Assembly: GCA_020851795.1 (NCBI GenBank)
Contig: JADZCA010000010.1
Span: 78,087-142,086, forward strand
Origin: Planctomycetota bacterium
Lineage (GTDB): Bacteria > Planctomycetota > PLA2 > JAEUHO01
Direction: 5' to 3'
DNA: 64,000 nucleotides
Shown: positions 8,187-17,642 of the stretch, in pieces
Numbering within the stretch: the first letter of the stretch is position 1
How the letters are laid out: every line of letters begins with the position of its first letter
Position numbers and translations under genes: made by a program
Notes under the pieces: generated by a model
Told to the model about the DNA's origin: nothing
Database searches by the model: none
What the model saw: the letters and a program-made list of their open reading frames with translations, nothing else

Positions 8187-9254
8187 ATGCGCGTCTCGTC
8201 CTGGGTGGTGACGAAGGGCGGCGAGCCGATGACGCTCGCCGAGCGCGACGAGACGCCGGGCGAGGGCGAGGTGCTCGTCGAGGTCGCGGGCTGCGGCGTC
8301 TGCCACACCGACCTCGGCTTCTTCTACGACGGCGTGCCCACGCGCCACCCGCTGCCGCTGACGCTCGGCCACGAGATCGCGGGCCGCGTCGTCGCGACGG
8401 GCGCGGGCGCGCAGGCGTGGGCCGGGAAGGCCGTCGTGGTGCCCGCGGTGATCCCGTGCGGCACGTGCCCCGCGTGCCGTGCGGGGCGCGGTGGCGTGTG
8501 CCCCAAGCAGGTGTTCCCGGGCAACGACGTGCACGGCGGCTTCGGCTCGCACGTGCGCGTGCCGGCGCGCGGCCTGTGCCCGGTGCCCGACCTCGCCGAC
8601 CGCGCGAAGAACCCCGCGGGCCTCGCGCTCGCCGACCTCTCGGTGATCGCGGACGCGATCTCGACGCCCTACCAGGCCGTCGTCCACGCGGGCCTGCAGG
8701 CCGGCGACCTCGCGGTGTTCGTCGGCGCGGGCGGCGTGGGCGGCTTCGGCGTGCAGGTCGCCGCCGCGCTCGGCGCGGCCGTCGTCGCCGTGGACCCGTC
8801 CAAGGAGCGCCTCGAGCTGGCCGCCGCGCACGGCGCCGCGCTCGCGCTCGAGCCCGGTCCCGCCGACGGCAAGGCGCTCAAGGCGGCCGTGCGCGACTTC
8901 GCCAAGGCGCGCGGCGTCCCGACGTGGCGCTGGCGCATCTTCGAGACCTCGGGCTCGCCGCAGGGGCAGGCCACCGCCTTCTCCCTGCTCGCGCCCGGCG
9001 CGCACCTCGGCGTCGTCGGCTTCACGCCCGCGAAGGTCGAGCTGCGCCTCTCCAACCTGATGGCGTTCGACGCGACGGCCCGCGGCACGTGGGGCTGCCT
9101 GCCCGAGCTCTACCCCGCGGTGCTCGACCTCGTGCTCTCCGGGAAGGTGGCCGTGACGCCCTTCCTCGAGCGCCGGCCGCTCGCCTCGGTCAACGCGACC
9201 TTCGACGACCTCCACCACCGCCGCGCGAGCAAGCGCGTCGTGCTGGTGCCCTGA
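8187..9254 (+). CDS. had: 6-hydroxycyclohex-1-ene-1-carbonyl-CoA dehydrogenase
   Basis: This encodes 355 residues, a zinc-type medium-chain alcohol dehydrogenase that oxidises the 6-hydroxyl of the hydrated dienoyl-CoA with NAD+. The catalytic zinc ligands lie in GCGVCHTD and GHE, the structural zinc cysteines in CGTCPACRAGRGGVCPKQ, and the Rossmann loop in GAGGVGGFG. I chose ATG 8187 because GGAGG precedes it by 5 nt and family members begin near this point; the in-frame start at 8145 would lie in promoter DNA. It is the first gene of the operon, and its identity is supported by oah, dch and bcrCBAD directly downstream, as in Thauera. Confidence 0.88.
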   Translation: MRVSSWVVTKGGEPMTLAERDETPGEGEVLVEVAGCGVCHTDLGFFYDGVPTRHPLPLTLGHEIAGRVVATGAGAQAWAGKAVVVPAVIPCGTCPACRAGRGGVCPKQVFPGNDVHGGFGSHVRVPARGLCPVPDLADRAKNPAGLALADLSVIADAISTPYQAVVHAGLQAGDLAVFVGAGGVGGFGVQVAAALGAAVVAVDPSKERLELAAAHGAALALEPGPADGKALKAAVRDFAKARGVPTWRWRIFETSGSPQGQATAFSLLAPGAHLGVVGFTPAKVELRLSNLMAFDATARGTWGCLPELYPAVLDLVLSGKVAVTPFLERRPLASVNATFDDLHHRRASKRVVLVP

Positions 9255-9286
9255 ACGACGACCCCATGCCTCCGGAGACGACCGCG

Positions 9287-10384
9287 ATGCACCTGAAGAA
9301 CCACGAGCTGGCCCCCGTCGCGCACGCCGGCGTGCGCTACGAGGAGGTCCCCGTCCGTGACCCGAAGGGCGTCGCCGTCGAGGGCCTGCACGCCGTCCGC
9401 ATCTCGCTCGACAACCCGTCGCAGCTGAACTCGTACACGACCGAGATGGTCAAGGGCGTGATCCTCGGGTTCCGCAAGGCGTCCAACGACCGCGCCGCGG
9501 TCGCCGTCGTCTTCACGGGGACGGGCACGCGCGCGTTCTGCACCGGCGGCAACACCGCCGAGTACGCGGAGTACTACGCCGGCCGGCCGGAGGAGTACCG
9601 CCAGTACATGCGGCTCTTCAACGACATGGTGTCGGCCATCCTCGAGTGCGACAAGCCGGTCGTCTGCCGCGTCAACGGCATGCGCATCGCGGGCGGGCAG
9701 GAGATCGGGATGGCGTGCGACTTCACGGTCGCCTCCGACCTCGCGCTGTTCGGGCAGGCGGGCCCCAAGCACGGCTCGGCGCCCGACGGCGGCAGCACCG
9801 ACTTCCTGCCGCTCTTCGTCGGCGTCGAGGCGGCGATGGAGTCGTGCACGCTCTGCAAGACGTGGAGCGCGCACAAGGCCCACCGCCTCGGGCTCGTCAC
9901 GCGCATCGTCCCCGCGCTCAAGGTGGACGGGCGCTTCGTCGCGAACCCGCTCGTCGTGACCGACCGCTGGCTCGACGAGCAGGGCCGCGTCGTCCACGGC
10001 GAGGCCAAGGAGGGCGCCGACCGCGAGGCGGCGAAGGCGCTGCTCGCGCGCGGCGAGGTGGACCTGTCGCTGCTCGACAAGGCGGTGGACGAGCTCCTGT
10101 GGTCGCTCGTGATGACGATGCCCGGCTGCCTGAGCAAGACCGTCGAGAGCGTGCGCAAGCACAAGCTCGAGCACTGGGACCGCAACCGCGAGAGCAACCG
10201 CGCGTGGCTCGCGCTCAACATGACCTCCGAGGGGCGCCTCGGGTTCCGCGCCTTCCACGAGGGCCCCAAGGACCGCCGCGAGGCCGACTTCCTCCACCTG
10301 CGCCGCCGCGTCGCGGAGGGCGCCGCGTGGGACGACGCGCTGCTCGAGGACGTGCTGTCGCGCACCGTCGGGACGGGCGCCTGA
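9287..10384 (+). CDS. oah: 6-oxocyclohex-1-ene-1-carbonyl-CoA hydrolase (ring opening)
   Basis: This encodes 365 residues. It belongs to the long crotonase subgroup that adds water and hydrolytically opens the ring to give 3-hydroxypimelyl-CoA. Crotonase features include FCTGGNTAEYAEYYAG (oxyanion-hole region, residues ~85-100) and RVNGMRIAGGQEIGMACDF. The PKHGSAPDGGSTDFLP segment and the long insert after residue 215 distinguish Oah from ordinary enoyl-CoA hydratases. ATG 9287 is chosen because GGAG lies upstream and the N-terminus MHLKNHEL resembles the family; an ATG at 9266 with no visible ribosome-binding site would add 7 residues. Confidence 0.88.
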   Translation: MHLKNHELAPVAHAGVRYEEVPVRDPKGVAVEGLHAVRISLDNPSQLNSYTTEMVKGVILGFRKASNDRAAVAVVFTGTGTRAFCTGGNTAEYAEYYAGRPEEYRQYMRLFNDMVSAILECDKPVVCRVNGMRIAGGQEIGMACDFTVASDLALFGQAGPKHGSAPDGGSTDFLPLFVGVEAAMESCTLCKTWSAHKAHRLGLVTRIVPALKVDGRFVANPLVVTDRWLDEQGRVVHGEAKEGADREAAKALLARGEVDLSLLDKAVDELLWSLVMTMPGCLSKTVESVRKHKLEHWDRNRESNRAWLALNMTSEGRLGFRAFHEGPKDRREADFLHLRRRVAEGAAWDDALLEDVLSRTVGTGA

Positions 10385-10386
10385 CC

Positions 10387-10887
10387 GTGCCCGCACCCGG
10401 CACCCCCGCGCCGCGCGCGGCCGAGGCGGTCGCGATCCGGCCGCTGCGCCGCGCCGACCTCGCCGAGGTCGTGCGCATCCACGCGCTGCACACCGGGACG
10501 CGGGCGCCGGCCTACTGGGAGGCGGTGCTCCGCCGCGTGCGGCGCGAGGGCGAGGCCCTCGAGGTCGCCCTCGTCGCGCCGTCGGCGACGGGCCGCGGGC
10601 TCGCGGGCTTCCTCGTCGGCGAGGTGCGCGCCTTCGAGTTCGGCTCGGAGCCGTGCGGGTGGGTGTTCGCGGTCGGCGTGGACCCGGGCGAGGCCCGCGG
10701 CGGCGTCGCCACCGCGCTGCTCGACGAGGCCACGCGGCGCTTCGCGGCGGCCGGCGTGCGGCGTGTGCGGACGATGGTCCGGCGCGACGACGTGCCGGTG
10801 CTCGCGTTCTTCCGCGCCAACGGCTTCGCCGGCGGCGCGTTCGTCCAGCTCGAGCGGTCCCTCGACGCGGAGGAGGAAGGGTCGTGA
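10387..10887 (+). CDS. GNAT-family N-acetyltransferase
   Basis: This encodes 166 residues starting at GTG 10387, 2 bp after oah stops. The GNAT acetyl-CoA loop appears as GVDPGEARGGVATALLDEA near residues 97-115, a slightly altered Q/RxxGxG/A, followed by RRDDVPVLAFFRANGF typical of the last strand and helix. It overlaps the dch GTG by 4 bp, so it is translated as part of the benzoyl-CoA operon. The substrate is unknown; protein lysine acetylation of a pathway enzyme is one option, since acetyltransferases control the BadA CoA ligase in Rhodopseudomonas. It resembles the second GNAT at 17057 in the conserved FEFGSEP/YGEFGSTEP motif. Confidence 0.8.
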   Translation: MPAPGTPAPRAAEAVAIRPLRRADLAEVVRIHALHTGTRAPAYWEAVLRRVRREGEALEVALVAPSATGRGLAGFLVGEVRAFEFGSEPCGWVFAVGVDPGEARGGVATALLDEATRRFAAAGVRRVRTMVRRDDVPVLAFFRANGFAGGAFVQLERSLDAEEEGS

Positions 10888-11648
10888 GCACGCTGCGGGT
10901 CGAGCGGCTGGAGGGCGGCCAGGTGCTGCGCGCCGTCGTGGACGGCGGCAAGGCGAACCTGATCGACCGCGAGTGCGGGCAGGCGCTCCGCGCGCTGTGC
11001 GCGGACGTGGCGCGGTCGCCGGACGTGAAGGCGGTCGTGCTCGAGGGCGCGGGCGCGCACTTCTCCTTCGGCGCGAGCGTCCAGGAGCACCTGCCGGGCA
11101 CGGTCGAGGCGATGCTGCCCGAGTTCCACGCGACCTTCCGCGCGATGCTCGACGCGTCGGTGGTGTGGCTCGCCGCGGTGCGCGGCCGCTGCCTCGGCGG
11201 CGGCCTCGAGGTCGCCGCGTTCTGCCACCGCGTGTTCGCCGCGCCCGACGCGGTGCTGGGCCAGCCCGAGATCGTGCTCGGCGTCACGGCGCCCGTCGGC
11301 AGCACCTTCCTGCCCGACCGCGTCGGCCGCCCGGCGGCCGAGGACCTCTGCCTCACCGGCCGCGCGGTGGGGGCCGACGAGGCGCTGCGGATGGGCCTCG
11401 TGGACGAGCTGGTCCCCGACCCCTCCGTCGCCGCGCTGGCCTGGGCGCGCACCCACCTGCTCCCGCGCTCGGCGTCGAGCCTGCGGCTCGCGGTGCGCAC
11501 GCTGCGCGCGGGCTGGCGCCGCCGCTTCGAGGCCGACCTGCTCGAGGCCGAGCGGATCTACCTGTCCGACCTGATGGCCACGCGCGACGCGATGGAGGGC
11601 CTCGACGCCTTCCTCGCCAAGCGCCCGCCCGCCTGGAGGAACGCATGA
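10884..11648 (+). CDS. dch: cyclohexa-1,5-dienecarbonyl-CoA hydratase
   Basis: This encodes 254 residues, a crotonase-fold hydratase that adds water to the product of benzoyl-CoA reductase to give 6-hydroxycyclohex-1-ene-1-carbonyl-CoA. Diagnostic stretches are AHFSFGASVQEHLPG (oxyanion hole) and RGRCLGGGLEVAAFCHRVFAAPDA, then LGQPEIVLGV, all close to Thauera Dch as remembered. GTG 10884 overlaps the GNAT stop as GTGA and has AGGAGG 7 nt upstream. The stop overlaps the bcrC ATG as ATGA. The N-terminal part of the crotonase domain is shorter than in Oah, as expected. Confidence 0.87.
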   Translation: MSTLRVERLEGGQVLRAVVDGGKANLIDRECGQALRALCADVARSPDVKAVVLEGAGAHFSFGASVQEHLPGTVEAMLPEFHATFRAMLDASVVWLAAVRGRCLGGGLEVAAFCHRVFAAPDAVLGQPEIVLGVTAPVGSTFLPDRVGRPAAEDLCLTGRAVGADEALRMGLVDELVPDPSVAALAWARTHLLPRSASSLRLAVRTLRAGWRRRFEADLLEAERIYLSDLMATRDAMEGLDAFLAKRPPAWRNA

Positions 11649-12811
11649 GCGCGCTCACCGACCTGCTCGACCGCGCCGAGAGGGTCTACCGCGACTGGCG
11701 GTTCACCACCGTCAAGGAGTGGAAGGCCCGCACCGGCGGCCTCGCCGTCGGCTACATGCCGGTGTGGGTGCCCCGCGAGGTGCTCCACGCGCAGGGCGTG
11801 CTCCCCGTCGGCGTGATGGGCGCGGGCGACGACCTCGAGATCATCCGCGGCGACGCCTACTACCAGTCCTACATCTGCCACATCCCGCGGAGCACGATCG
11901 AGCTGGCCCTCAACGGCAGCCTCGACTGCCTCGACGGGATGCTGTTCCCGGCGACCTGCGACGTCATCCGCAACCTGTCGGGCATCTGGAAGCTCACCTT
12001 CGCCGACAAGCTGGTGCGCTACTACGACACGCCGCAGGACTTCGACCCCGCCCGCGGCGGCGCGTTCGTCCGCAAGGACCTCGAGGAGCTCTCCGAGGAC
12101 CTCGCCCGCCGCGGGGCCCGCCCGCTCACCGCGGCGGCGCTGCGCCGCTCGGTCGAGGCCTACAACGAGAACCGCCGCCTCGTCCGCGGCCTCTACGACC
12201 TGCGCCGCGACGCGCCGTGGAAGGTGCCGACGTACGAGCTCTACGTGCTGCTCCGCGCCGGGATGGTGCTGCCCGTCGAGGAGAGCAGCGCGATGCTCGC
12301 GAGCTACCGCGCCGCCGTCGAGGCCGACACGTCGCGCCGCCCGATGGACCAGGCGCGCGTCGTCCTCTCGGGCTCGTTCTGCGAGCAGCCGCCGCTCGGG
12401 CTCCTCAAGACGCTCGAGCGCTCGGGCTGCTACATCGTCGACGACGACCTCGCGCAGGTGCACCGCTGGATCCGCTCGGACGTGCCGCTCGAGGGCGACC
12501 CGCTCGACGCGCTCGTCGCGGCGTCGCTGCACGACGCGATCCCGCACCCCACGCGCTGGAGCGAGGGCGAGAAGAAGGGCGAGGACCTCGTCGAGCGGGT
12601 GCGCCGCTCGCGCGCCGGCGGCGTCCTCTTCGCCGCCCCGTCCTTCTGCGACCCCGCGCTGCTCGACCAGCCGATGGCCGTCGCGGCCATCGAGCGCGCG
12701 GGCATCCCGTGGACCGCGTTCAAGTACGCGGAGAACGGGGGCCAGTTCCAGGTCATCCGCGAGCAGGCGGGGACCTTCGCCGATTCCATCAAGCTGTGGA
12801 GCGCCGCCTGA
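11645..12811 (+). CDS. bcrC: benzoyl-CoA reductase subunit C (catalytic)
   Basis: This encodes 388 residues, close to the Thauera BcrC length. Together with BcrB it forms the substrate-binding module of class I ATP-dependent benzoyl-CoA reductase, related to 2-hydroxyacyl-CoA dehydratase subunits. Cysteines that may bind the [4Fe-4S] cluster lie at Cys78 (YICHIP), Cys95, Cys105 (FPATCDVIRN) and in the later GSFCEQPP and PSFCDPAL motifs. The C-terminal WTAFKYAENGGQFQVIREQ is a family signature. It is translationally coupled to dch by a 4-bp overlap; bcrB begins 1 bp after its stop. Confidence 0.9.
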   Translation: MSALTDLLDRAERVYRDWRFTTVKEWKARTGGLAVGYMPVWVPREVLHAQGVLPVGVMGAGDDLEIIRGDAYYQSYICHIPRSTIELALNGSLDCLDGMLFPATCDVIRNLSGIWKLTFADKLVRYYDTPQDFDPARGGAFVRKDLEELSEDLARRGARPLTAAALRRSVEAYNENRRLVRGLYDLRRDAPWKVPTYELYVLLRAGMVLPVEESSAMLASYRAAVEADTSRRPMDQARVVLSGSFCEQPPLGLLKTLERSGCYIVDDDLAQVHRWIRSDVPLEGDPLDALVAASLHDAIPHPTRWSEGEKKGEDLVERVRRSRAGGVLFAAPSFCDPALLDQPMAVAAIERAGIPWTAFKYAENGGQFQVIREQAGTFADSIKLWSAA

Positions 12812-12812
12812 C

Positions 12813-14099
12813 ATGCCCACCCCCAAGGACGCCCTCAAGGACGACAGCCAGCTCCGCCAGAAGACGATGATCGCGGACCACTTCACGCGCCTCTCGCGCG
12901 CGCCCGACACGGGCGAGAAGTGCGTCTACACCTACGTCCCCGGCAACCTGACCGAGCTGCTGCGCGCCTTCGGCACGCTCCCGGTGCTGCCCGAGATCAA
13001 CGCGCTCCAGAGCGGCATGCGCGGCAAGTCCCGCGACTTCATCGCGCTCGCCGAGAAGACGGGCCACTCCGAGGACGTCTGCGCCTACGTCAAGAGCGAC
13101 ATCGGCATGCAGGCGGCCGGCAACGTCGGCCCCACGGGCGAGCGGCTCCCCAAGCCCGACCTGCTCCTGCTCTCCTACACCGGCTGCTTCACCTTCCTGA
13201 AGTGGTTCGAGCTCCTTCGCGAGCAGTACCAGTGCCCGACCGTGATGCTCCACGTGCCCTACCAGGGCGAGGGGGCGATCACCGCGTCGATGCGCAAGTA
13301 CGTCGTGGACCAGATCAAGGAGAAGCTGATCCCGGCGCTCGAGCAGGTGACCGGCCGCGCCTACGACGAGGACCTGCTCAAGGAGCACCTCGCGCGCTCG
13401 GCCAAGGCCGAGGACGACCTCGTCGCGGTGCTCGAGTCGGCCAAGCACGTCCCGTCGCCGATCGACTCGTGGTTCGGCGGCGTCTACTACATCGGCCCGA
13501 TCTTCACGGCGTTCCGCGGGACGCAGGACGCGGTCGAGTACTACCGGATGCTGCGGGCCGAGGTCGAGGAGCGCGTGCGGCTCGGCAAGGGCCCGGTGAC
13601 GCCCGACGGCGACCTCGAGCGCGAGCGCTACCGCGTCGTCGTCGAGGGCCCGCCGCCGTGGACGCACTTCCGCGAGCTGTGGAAGATGTTCGCCGACGAG
13701 GGCGCGGTGGTGGTCGCGTCCACCTACACCAAGGTCGGCGGCGTCTACGACTTCGGCTTCCGCCACGACCCGTCGCGGCCGCTCGAGACGCTCGCCGACT
13801 ACTGCATGGGCTGCTACACCAACCTCAACCTGCCGACCCGCGTGGACATGATCGCGCGCTACGTGCGCGAGTACTCCGCCGACGGCTTCCTGATCAACAG
13901 CGTCAAGTCGTGCAAGTCGTTCAGCGCGGGGCAGCTCATGATCCTGCGCGAGGTCGAGAAGCGGACCGGGCGGCCGGGCGGCTTCATCGAGAGCGACCTC
14001 GTGGACCCGCGCTACTTCAGCGCGGCGAACGTGAAGAACCGCCTCGAGTCCTACTTCCAGATGATCGAGCAGAAGCGCACGGGCGTGGGGGTCGCATGA
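12813..14099 (+). CDS. bcrB: benzoyl-CoA reductase subunit B (catalytic)
   Basis: This encodes 428 residues, the length expected for BcrB. It carries the second half of the catalytic module. Recognisable features are [47 protein letters not shown] with Cys125, and the C-terminal [14 protein letters not shown] and [12 protein letters not shown], where cysteines can hold a [4Fe-4S] cluster. It starts at ATG 12813, 1 bp after bcrC ends, and overlaps bcrA by 4 bp. The gene order C-B-A-D is the Thauera order, unlike the badDEFG naming in Rhodopseudomonas. Confidence 0.92.
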   Translation: MPTPKDALKDDSQLRQKTMIADHFTRLSRAPDTGEKCVYTYVPGNLTELLRAFGTLPVLPEINALQSGMRGKSRDFIALAEKTGHSEDVCAYVKSDIGMQAAGNVGPTGERLPKPDLLLLSYTGCFTFLKWFELLREQYQCPTVMLHVPYQGEGAITASMRKYVVDQIKEKLIPALEQVTGRAYDEDLLKEHLARSAKAEDDLVAVLESAKHVPSPIDSWFGGVYYIGPIFTAFRGTQDAVEYYRMLRAEVEERVRLGKGPVTPDGDLERERYRVVVEGPPPWTHFRELWKMFADEGAVVVASTYTKVGGVYDFGFRHDPSRPLETLADYCMGCYTNLNLPTRVDMIARYVREYSADGFLINSVKSCKSFSAGQLMILREVEKRTGRPGGFIESDLVDPRYFSAANVKNRLESYFQMIEQKRTGVGVA

Positions 14100-15427
14100 A
14101 GTACGTCGTCGGCATCGACCTGGGCTCCACCACCACGAAGGCCGTCGTCCTCGACGAGGGCGGCCGGGCGCTCGGCCGCGGGATCACCAACTCCCGCAGC
14201 AACTACGACCTGGCCTGCCAGGTCGCGCTCACCGAGGCGCTGATCCACGCGCGCTTCTCGTTCGTCGCGCAGGCGATGGAGGAGCGCGGCGTGCCGCCCG
14301 AGCGCGCCCGCGGGCTGCTGGGCGACCTCGAGCGGCTGTTCCGCCGCGAGCAGTACCGCGGCCAGGTGGACGTGCTCGAGCGCACGACCGCCGAGGTGGT
14401 CGGGCGCTTCGGCGTCGAGGACGCGCGCCGGGGCGTGGCGCACATCGTCGCGGCCATGCGCGGCGAGTCCGACGCCCTCTACGCGAAGGGCGCGTCGCGC
14501 AAGAGCGACTTCTTCCGCGACCTCGCGGGGAGCCGCTGGCACGCGCTCGCCGAGGAGGAGGCCCGCCGCGGCGGCGGCGACTTCGACGTCCTCGTCGCGG
14601 TCTTCGACAAGGCGATCCTCGAGGTCGAGAACACGCCGTGGGCCGAGGGCACCTTCGAGCGCTTCGTGCGCGCCGCCCTCGCCGACGCCGCGGGCGCGGC
14701 CGGCGCCGACGCCGCGGCGCTCGCCGGCGGCGTGGACCGCGCGGTGTCGCTCGCGCTCGAGCAGTGGTCGAGCGTGGGCACGGGCTACGGCCGCGCGCGG
14801 CTCCCGTTCCCCAAGGAGCGCATCCGCTCCGAGATCCTCTGCCACGGGCTGGGCGCGCACGCGATGTTCCCGCAGACGCGCACCGTCCTCGACATCGGCG
14901 GCCAGGACACGAAGGCGATCCAGGTGGACGAGCACGGCATCGTCACGTCGTTCCAGATGAACGACCGCTGCGCGGCCGGCTGCGGGCGCTACCTCGGCTA
15001 CATCGCCGACGAGATGAACCTCGGCCTGCACGAGCTCGGCCCGCTGGCGCAGAAGTCCGAGCGCAGCGTCCGCATCAACTCGACCTGCACCGTGTTCGCC
15101 GGCGCCGAGCTGCGCGAGCGCCTGTCGCTGGGCGAGAAGCGCGAGGACATCCTCTCGGGCCTGCACCGCGCGATCATCCTGCGCGCGATGTCGCTGCTGG
15201 CCCGCTCGGGCGGCGTCCACGACGAGTTCACCTTCACCGGCGGCGTCGCGAGGAACCCCGCCGCGGTGGACGCGCTCAAGGCCCTCGTGGCCGAGAACTA
15301 CGGCGCGCTCACGATGAACATCTCGTCCGAGTCGATCTACACGGGCGCGCTCGGCGCGGCCCTGTTCGCGCTGCGCGACGCCAAGGGCCGCACGTCGGCC
15401 CCGGTCGCGGGGGAGGTCGCCGCATGA
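14096..15427 (+). CDS. bcrA: benzoyl-CoA reductase subunit A (ATP-hydrolysing)
   Basis: This encodes 443 residues of the ASKHA ATPase fold found in BcrA/BadF and dehydratase activators. The phosphate-1 loop is [14 protein letters not shown] at residues 6-19, the adenosine-side loop [12 protein letters not shown] at ~265, and cluster-binding cysteines lie in [10 protein letters not shown] (Cys292, Cys296) and STCTVF (Cys331). With BcrD it drives low-potential electrons from ferredoxin into the catalytic subunits using ATP. An insert of about 100 residues between the loops separates BcrA from BcrD, as expected. ATG 14096 overlaps the bcrB stop. Confidence 0.92.
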   Translation: MKYVVGIDLGSTTTKAVVLDEGGRALGRGITNSRSNYDLACQVALTEALIHARFSFVAQAMEERGVPPERARGLLGDLERLFRREQYRGQVDVLERTTAEVVGRFGVEDARRGVAHIVAAMRGESDALYAKGASRKSDFFRDLAGSRWHALAEEEARRGGGDFDVLVAVFDKAILEVENTPWAEGTFERFVRAALADAAGAAGADAAALAGGVDRAVSLALEQWSSVGTGYGRARLPFPKERIRSEILCHGLGAHAMFPQTRTVLDIGGQDTKAIQVDEHGIVTSFQMNDRCAAGCGRYLGYIADEMNLGLHELGPLAQKSERSVRINSTCTVFAGAELRERLSLGEKREDILSGLHRAIILRAMSLLARSGGVHDEFTFTGGVARNPAAVDALKALVAENYGALTMNISSESIYTGALGAALFALRDAKGRTSAPVAGEVAA

Positions 15428-16281
15428 GCCCGTCCGACACGCTCCTCACCGCCGGCGTGGACGTCGGCTCGTCCGCCGTCAAGGTCGCCGTGATGTCGGA
15501 CGGCCCGACCGGCGCGCGCCTGCTGTCGGGCCGCACCGAGCGCATCCGCCGCCGCGACCCCACGGCGGTCGCCCGCGGCGTCTTCGAGGACGCGCTCGCC
15601 GAGGCGGGCGTCGCCGAGAAGGCCCTCGCCTACGTCGCCACGACCGGCGAGTGCGAGGGCGTGGACTGGCGCACCGGCCACTTCTACGGCATGACGACGC
15701 ACGCCCGCGGCGCGCTGTTCCTCGAGCCGCAGGCCCGCGCCGCGATCGACGTCGGCGCGCTGCACGCCCGCGCGATCCTCGTGGACGAGCGCGGCAAGGT
15801 GCTCGGCTACCGCATGACCAGCCAGTGCGCGTCGGGCTCGGGCCAGTTCCTCGAGAACATCTGCCGCTACCTCGGCGTCACGCTCGAGGAGATCGGCCCG
15901 CTCTCGCTCAAGGCCGACGACCCCGAGAAGTGCTCGTCGATCTGCGCGGTGCTCGCCGAGACCGACGTCATCAACATGGTCTCGCGCGGCATCTCGACGG
16001 CGAACATCCTCAAGGGCATCCACGAGTCGATGGCCGGCCGCTACCTGCGCCTGCTCGCCTCGGGCGGCGCCACCGGGGTCGCGCTCGTCACGGGCGGGCT
16101 CGCGGCCGACGTCGGGCTCGTCGCCGCGATGCGCGAGGGCGCCGTCGAGCAGAAGATGAACGTCGAGATCCGCGCGCACCCGCAGTCGGTCCTCGCCGGC
16201 GCGGTCGGCGCGGCGCTGTGGGGCGCGTTCCGCGCGCGGCGGCTCGCCGCGACGGGGGCGCTGTCCGGGGCGGGCGCGTGA
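15424..16281 (+). CDS. bcrD: benzoyl-CoA reductase subunit D (ATP-hydrolysing)
   Basis: This encodes 285 residues of the compact ASKHA activator type. The [14 protein letters not shown] loop is at residues 11-24, the second loop at [13 protein letters not shown], and conserved cysteines lie in [10 protein letters not shown] (Cys135) and KCSSICAVL (Cys170, Cys174), which with BcrA bridge one [4Fe-4S] cluster. The C-terminal [15 protein letters not shown] and [16 protein letters not shown] are typical. It completes a full class I reductase. No ferredoxin gene follows, so the electron donor must be encoded elsewhere. ATG 15424 overlaps bcrA and the GTG of the next gene overlaps its stop. Confidence 0.92.
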   Translation: MSPSDTLLTAGVDVGSSAVKVAVMSDGPTGARLLSGRTERIRRRDPTAVARGVFEDALAEAGVAEKALAYVATTGECEGVDWRTGHFYGMTTHARGALFLEPQARAAIDVGALHARAILVDERGKVLGYRMTSQCASGSGQFLENICRYLGVTLEEIGPLSLKADDPEKCSSICAVLAETDVINMVSRGISTANILKGIHESMAGRYLRLLASGGATGVALVTGGLAADVGLVAAMREGAVEQKMNVEIRAHPQSVLAGAVGAALWGAFRARRLAATGALSGAGA

Positions 16282-17021
16282 CCGCCGACCCCGCCCTCCT
16301 CGACGGGCTCTCGCTCGCGGGCCGCGTCGCGCTCGTCACGGGCGCGGGCGGCGGGATCGGGGCCGCCACGGCCGCGCTGCTCGCGCGCGCCGGCGCGACC
16401 GTGCTCGCGTGCGACCTGCCCGGCCGCGCGGGGCCCGAGGGCACGCGGACGGTCGCGTGCGACCTCGCCGACCCGGCGGCGGTCAAGGGCCTCGTGGACG
16501 CGGTGCGGGCCGACCCCGGGCGCCTCGACGTGCTCGTGCACGCGGCCGGCGTCACCGCCGACGCGATGCTCTGGAAGCTCGAGGAGGCGGCGTGGCGCCG
16601 CGTGATGGCCGTCAACGTCGAGGCCGCGTTCCTCCTGCTCAAGGGCTTCGCGCCGCTGTGGCGGGCCCAGGGCGGCGGGTCGGTCGTGCTCGTCTCGTCG
16701 ATCAACGGGACGCGCGGCAAGGCCGGTCAGGCGAACTACGCCGCGAGCAAGGCGGCGCTCGAGGCGCTGGGCAAGACGGCCGCGCGCGAGCTGGGGCGGC
16801 AGGGCGTCCGCGTGAACGCGGTCGCGCCCGGGTGGATCGAGACCGGCATGACGCGCGCGCTGCCCGCGGAGCACCGCCAGCGCGCGCTCGACGAGACGGC
16901 CGTCGGCCGCGTGGGCGAGCCGCAGGACGTGGCGAGGGCGGTGCTGTTCCTCGCCTCGGACTGGGCGCGCCACGTGACCGGGCAGGTGCTGCGGGTGGAC
17001 GGAGGCCAGCTCATCGCGTAG
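16278..17021 (+). CDS. short-chain dehydrogenase/reductase of the benzoyl-CoA operon
   Basis: This encodes 247 residues with a classical SDR layout: TGAGGGIG cofactor loop near residue 21, HAAGVT in place of NNAG, catalytic Ser in VLVSSINGT and YAASK. It overlaps bcrD by 4 bp, so it belongs to the operon. Candidate roles are 3-hydroxypimelyl-CoA oxidation after ring cleavage, or a BadH-like 2-hydroxycyclohexanecarbonyl-CoA dehydrogenase; FabG-like activity is also possible. The presence of had and oah makes the first role the more natural one, but sequence alone does not decide. Confidence 0.78.
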   Translation: MTADPALLDGLSLAGRVALVTGAGGGIGAATAALLARAGATVLACDLPGRAGPEGTRTVACDLADPAAVKGLVDAVRADPGRLDVLVHAAGVTADAMLWKLEEAAWRRVMAVNVEAAFLLLKGFAPLWRAQGGGSVVLVSSINGTRGKAGQANYAASKAALEALGKTAARELGRQGVRVNAVAPGWIETGMTRALPAEHRQRALDETAVGRVGEPQDVARAVLFLASDWARHVTGQVLRVDGGQLIA

Positions 17022-17056
17022 GTCGCCCCCACGGGGGCGTTCGGAGGTGGACGGAC

Positions 17057-17584
17057 ATGGGCACGAACCCCGACGAGGGCGTCAAGACGGTCGTGCGGCG
17101 GCTGACGCCGGCGGACCTCGAGCGCGTGATCCAGCTCGACGCGAAGGTCACGGGCCGTCGCCGCGACGGCTACTTCGAGGCGAAGCTCAAGGAGAACATG
17201 TCGCGGGCGGGCATCCAGGTGTCCCTCGCGGCCGAGACGGGGCCGGTGTTCACCGGCTTCCTGCTCGCCAAGGTCTGGTACGGCGAGTTCGGGAGCACCG
17301 AGCCCGTCGCCGTCCTCGACACGATCGGGGCGCACCCCGACTACCGCGGCCGCGGCGTGGGCACCGCGCTGTTCGACCAGCTGCGGACCAACCTCCGCGC
17401 GCTCGGCATCCAGCGCATCCGCACCGAGGTGTCGTGGGACGCGCAGGCGCTGCTCTCGTTCTTCCACCACGAGCGCTTCCGCCCCGCCCCGCGGATCTGC
17501 CTCGAGGCGGACGTGGACGACCCGGTCCTCGTCGAGCGCGAGGAGCGTCGCGCGATGGAGGCCGAGGAGGCGGGGCTCTCGTGA
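17057..17584 (+). CDS. GNAT-family N-acetyltransferase
   Basis: This encodes 175 residues. The acetyl-CoA loop is HPDYRGRGVGTALFDQL around residues 95-110, a textbook R/QxxGxG. VSWDAQALLSFFHHERF supplies the final strand-helix. The ATG has GGAGG 11 nt upstream (17043-17047). It is the last gene of the benzoyl-CoA operon, 35 bp after the SDR. It resembles the GNAT at 10387, so the operon carries two related acetyltransferases. BadL of Rhodopseudomonas is a GNAT encoded near its benzoate genes and is a reasonable comparison, but no substrate can be read from the sequence. Confidence 0.82.
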   Translation: MGTNPDEGVKTVVRRLTPADLERVIQLDAKVTGRRRDGYFEAKLKENMSRAGIQVSLAAETGPVFTGFLLAKVWYGEFGSTEPVAVLDTIGAHPDYRGRGVGTALFDQLRTNLRALGIQRIRTEVSWDAQALLSFFHHERFRPAPRICLEADVDDPVLVEREERRAMEAEEAGLS

Positions 17585-17642
17585 CCGGCGCGGGCCCCGT
17601 GGCCGCGGCCGGACCGGCGCCGGGCGCCGGGGCCCCCGCGTG

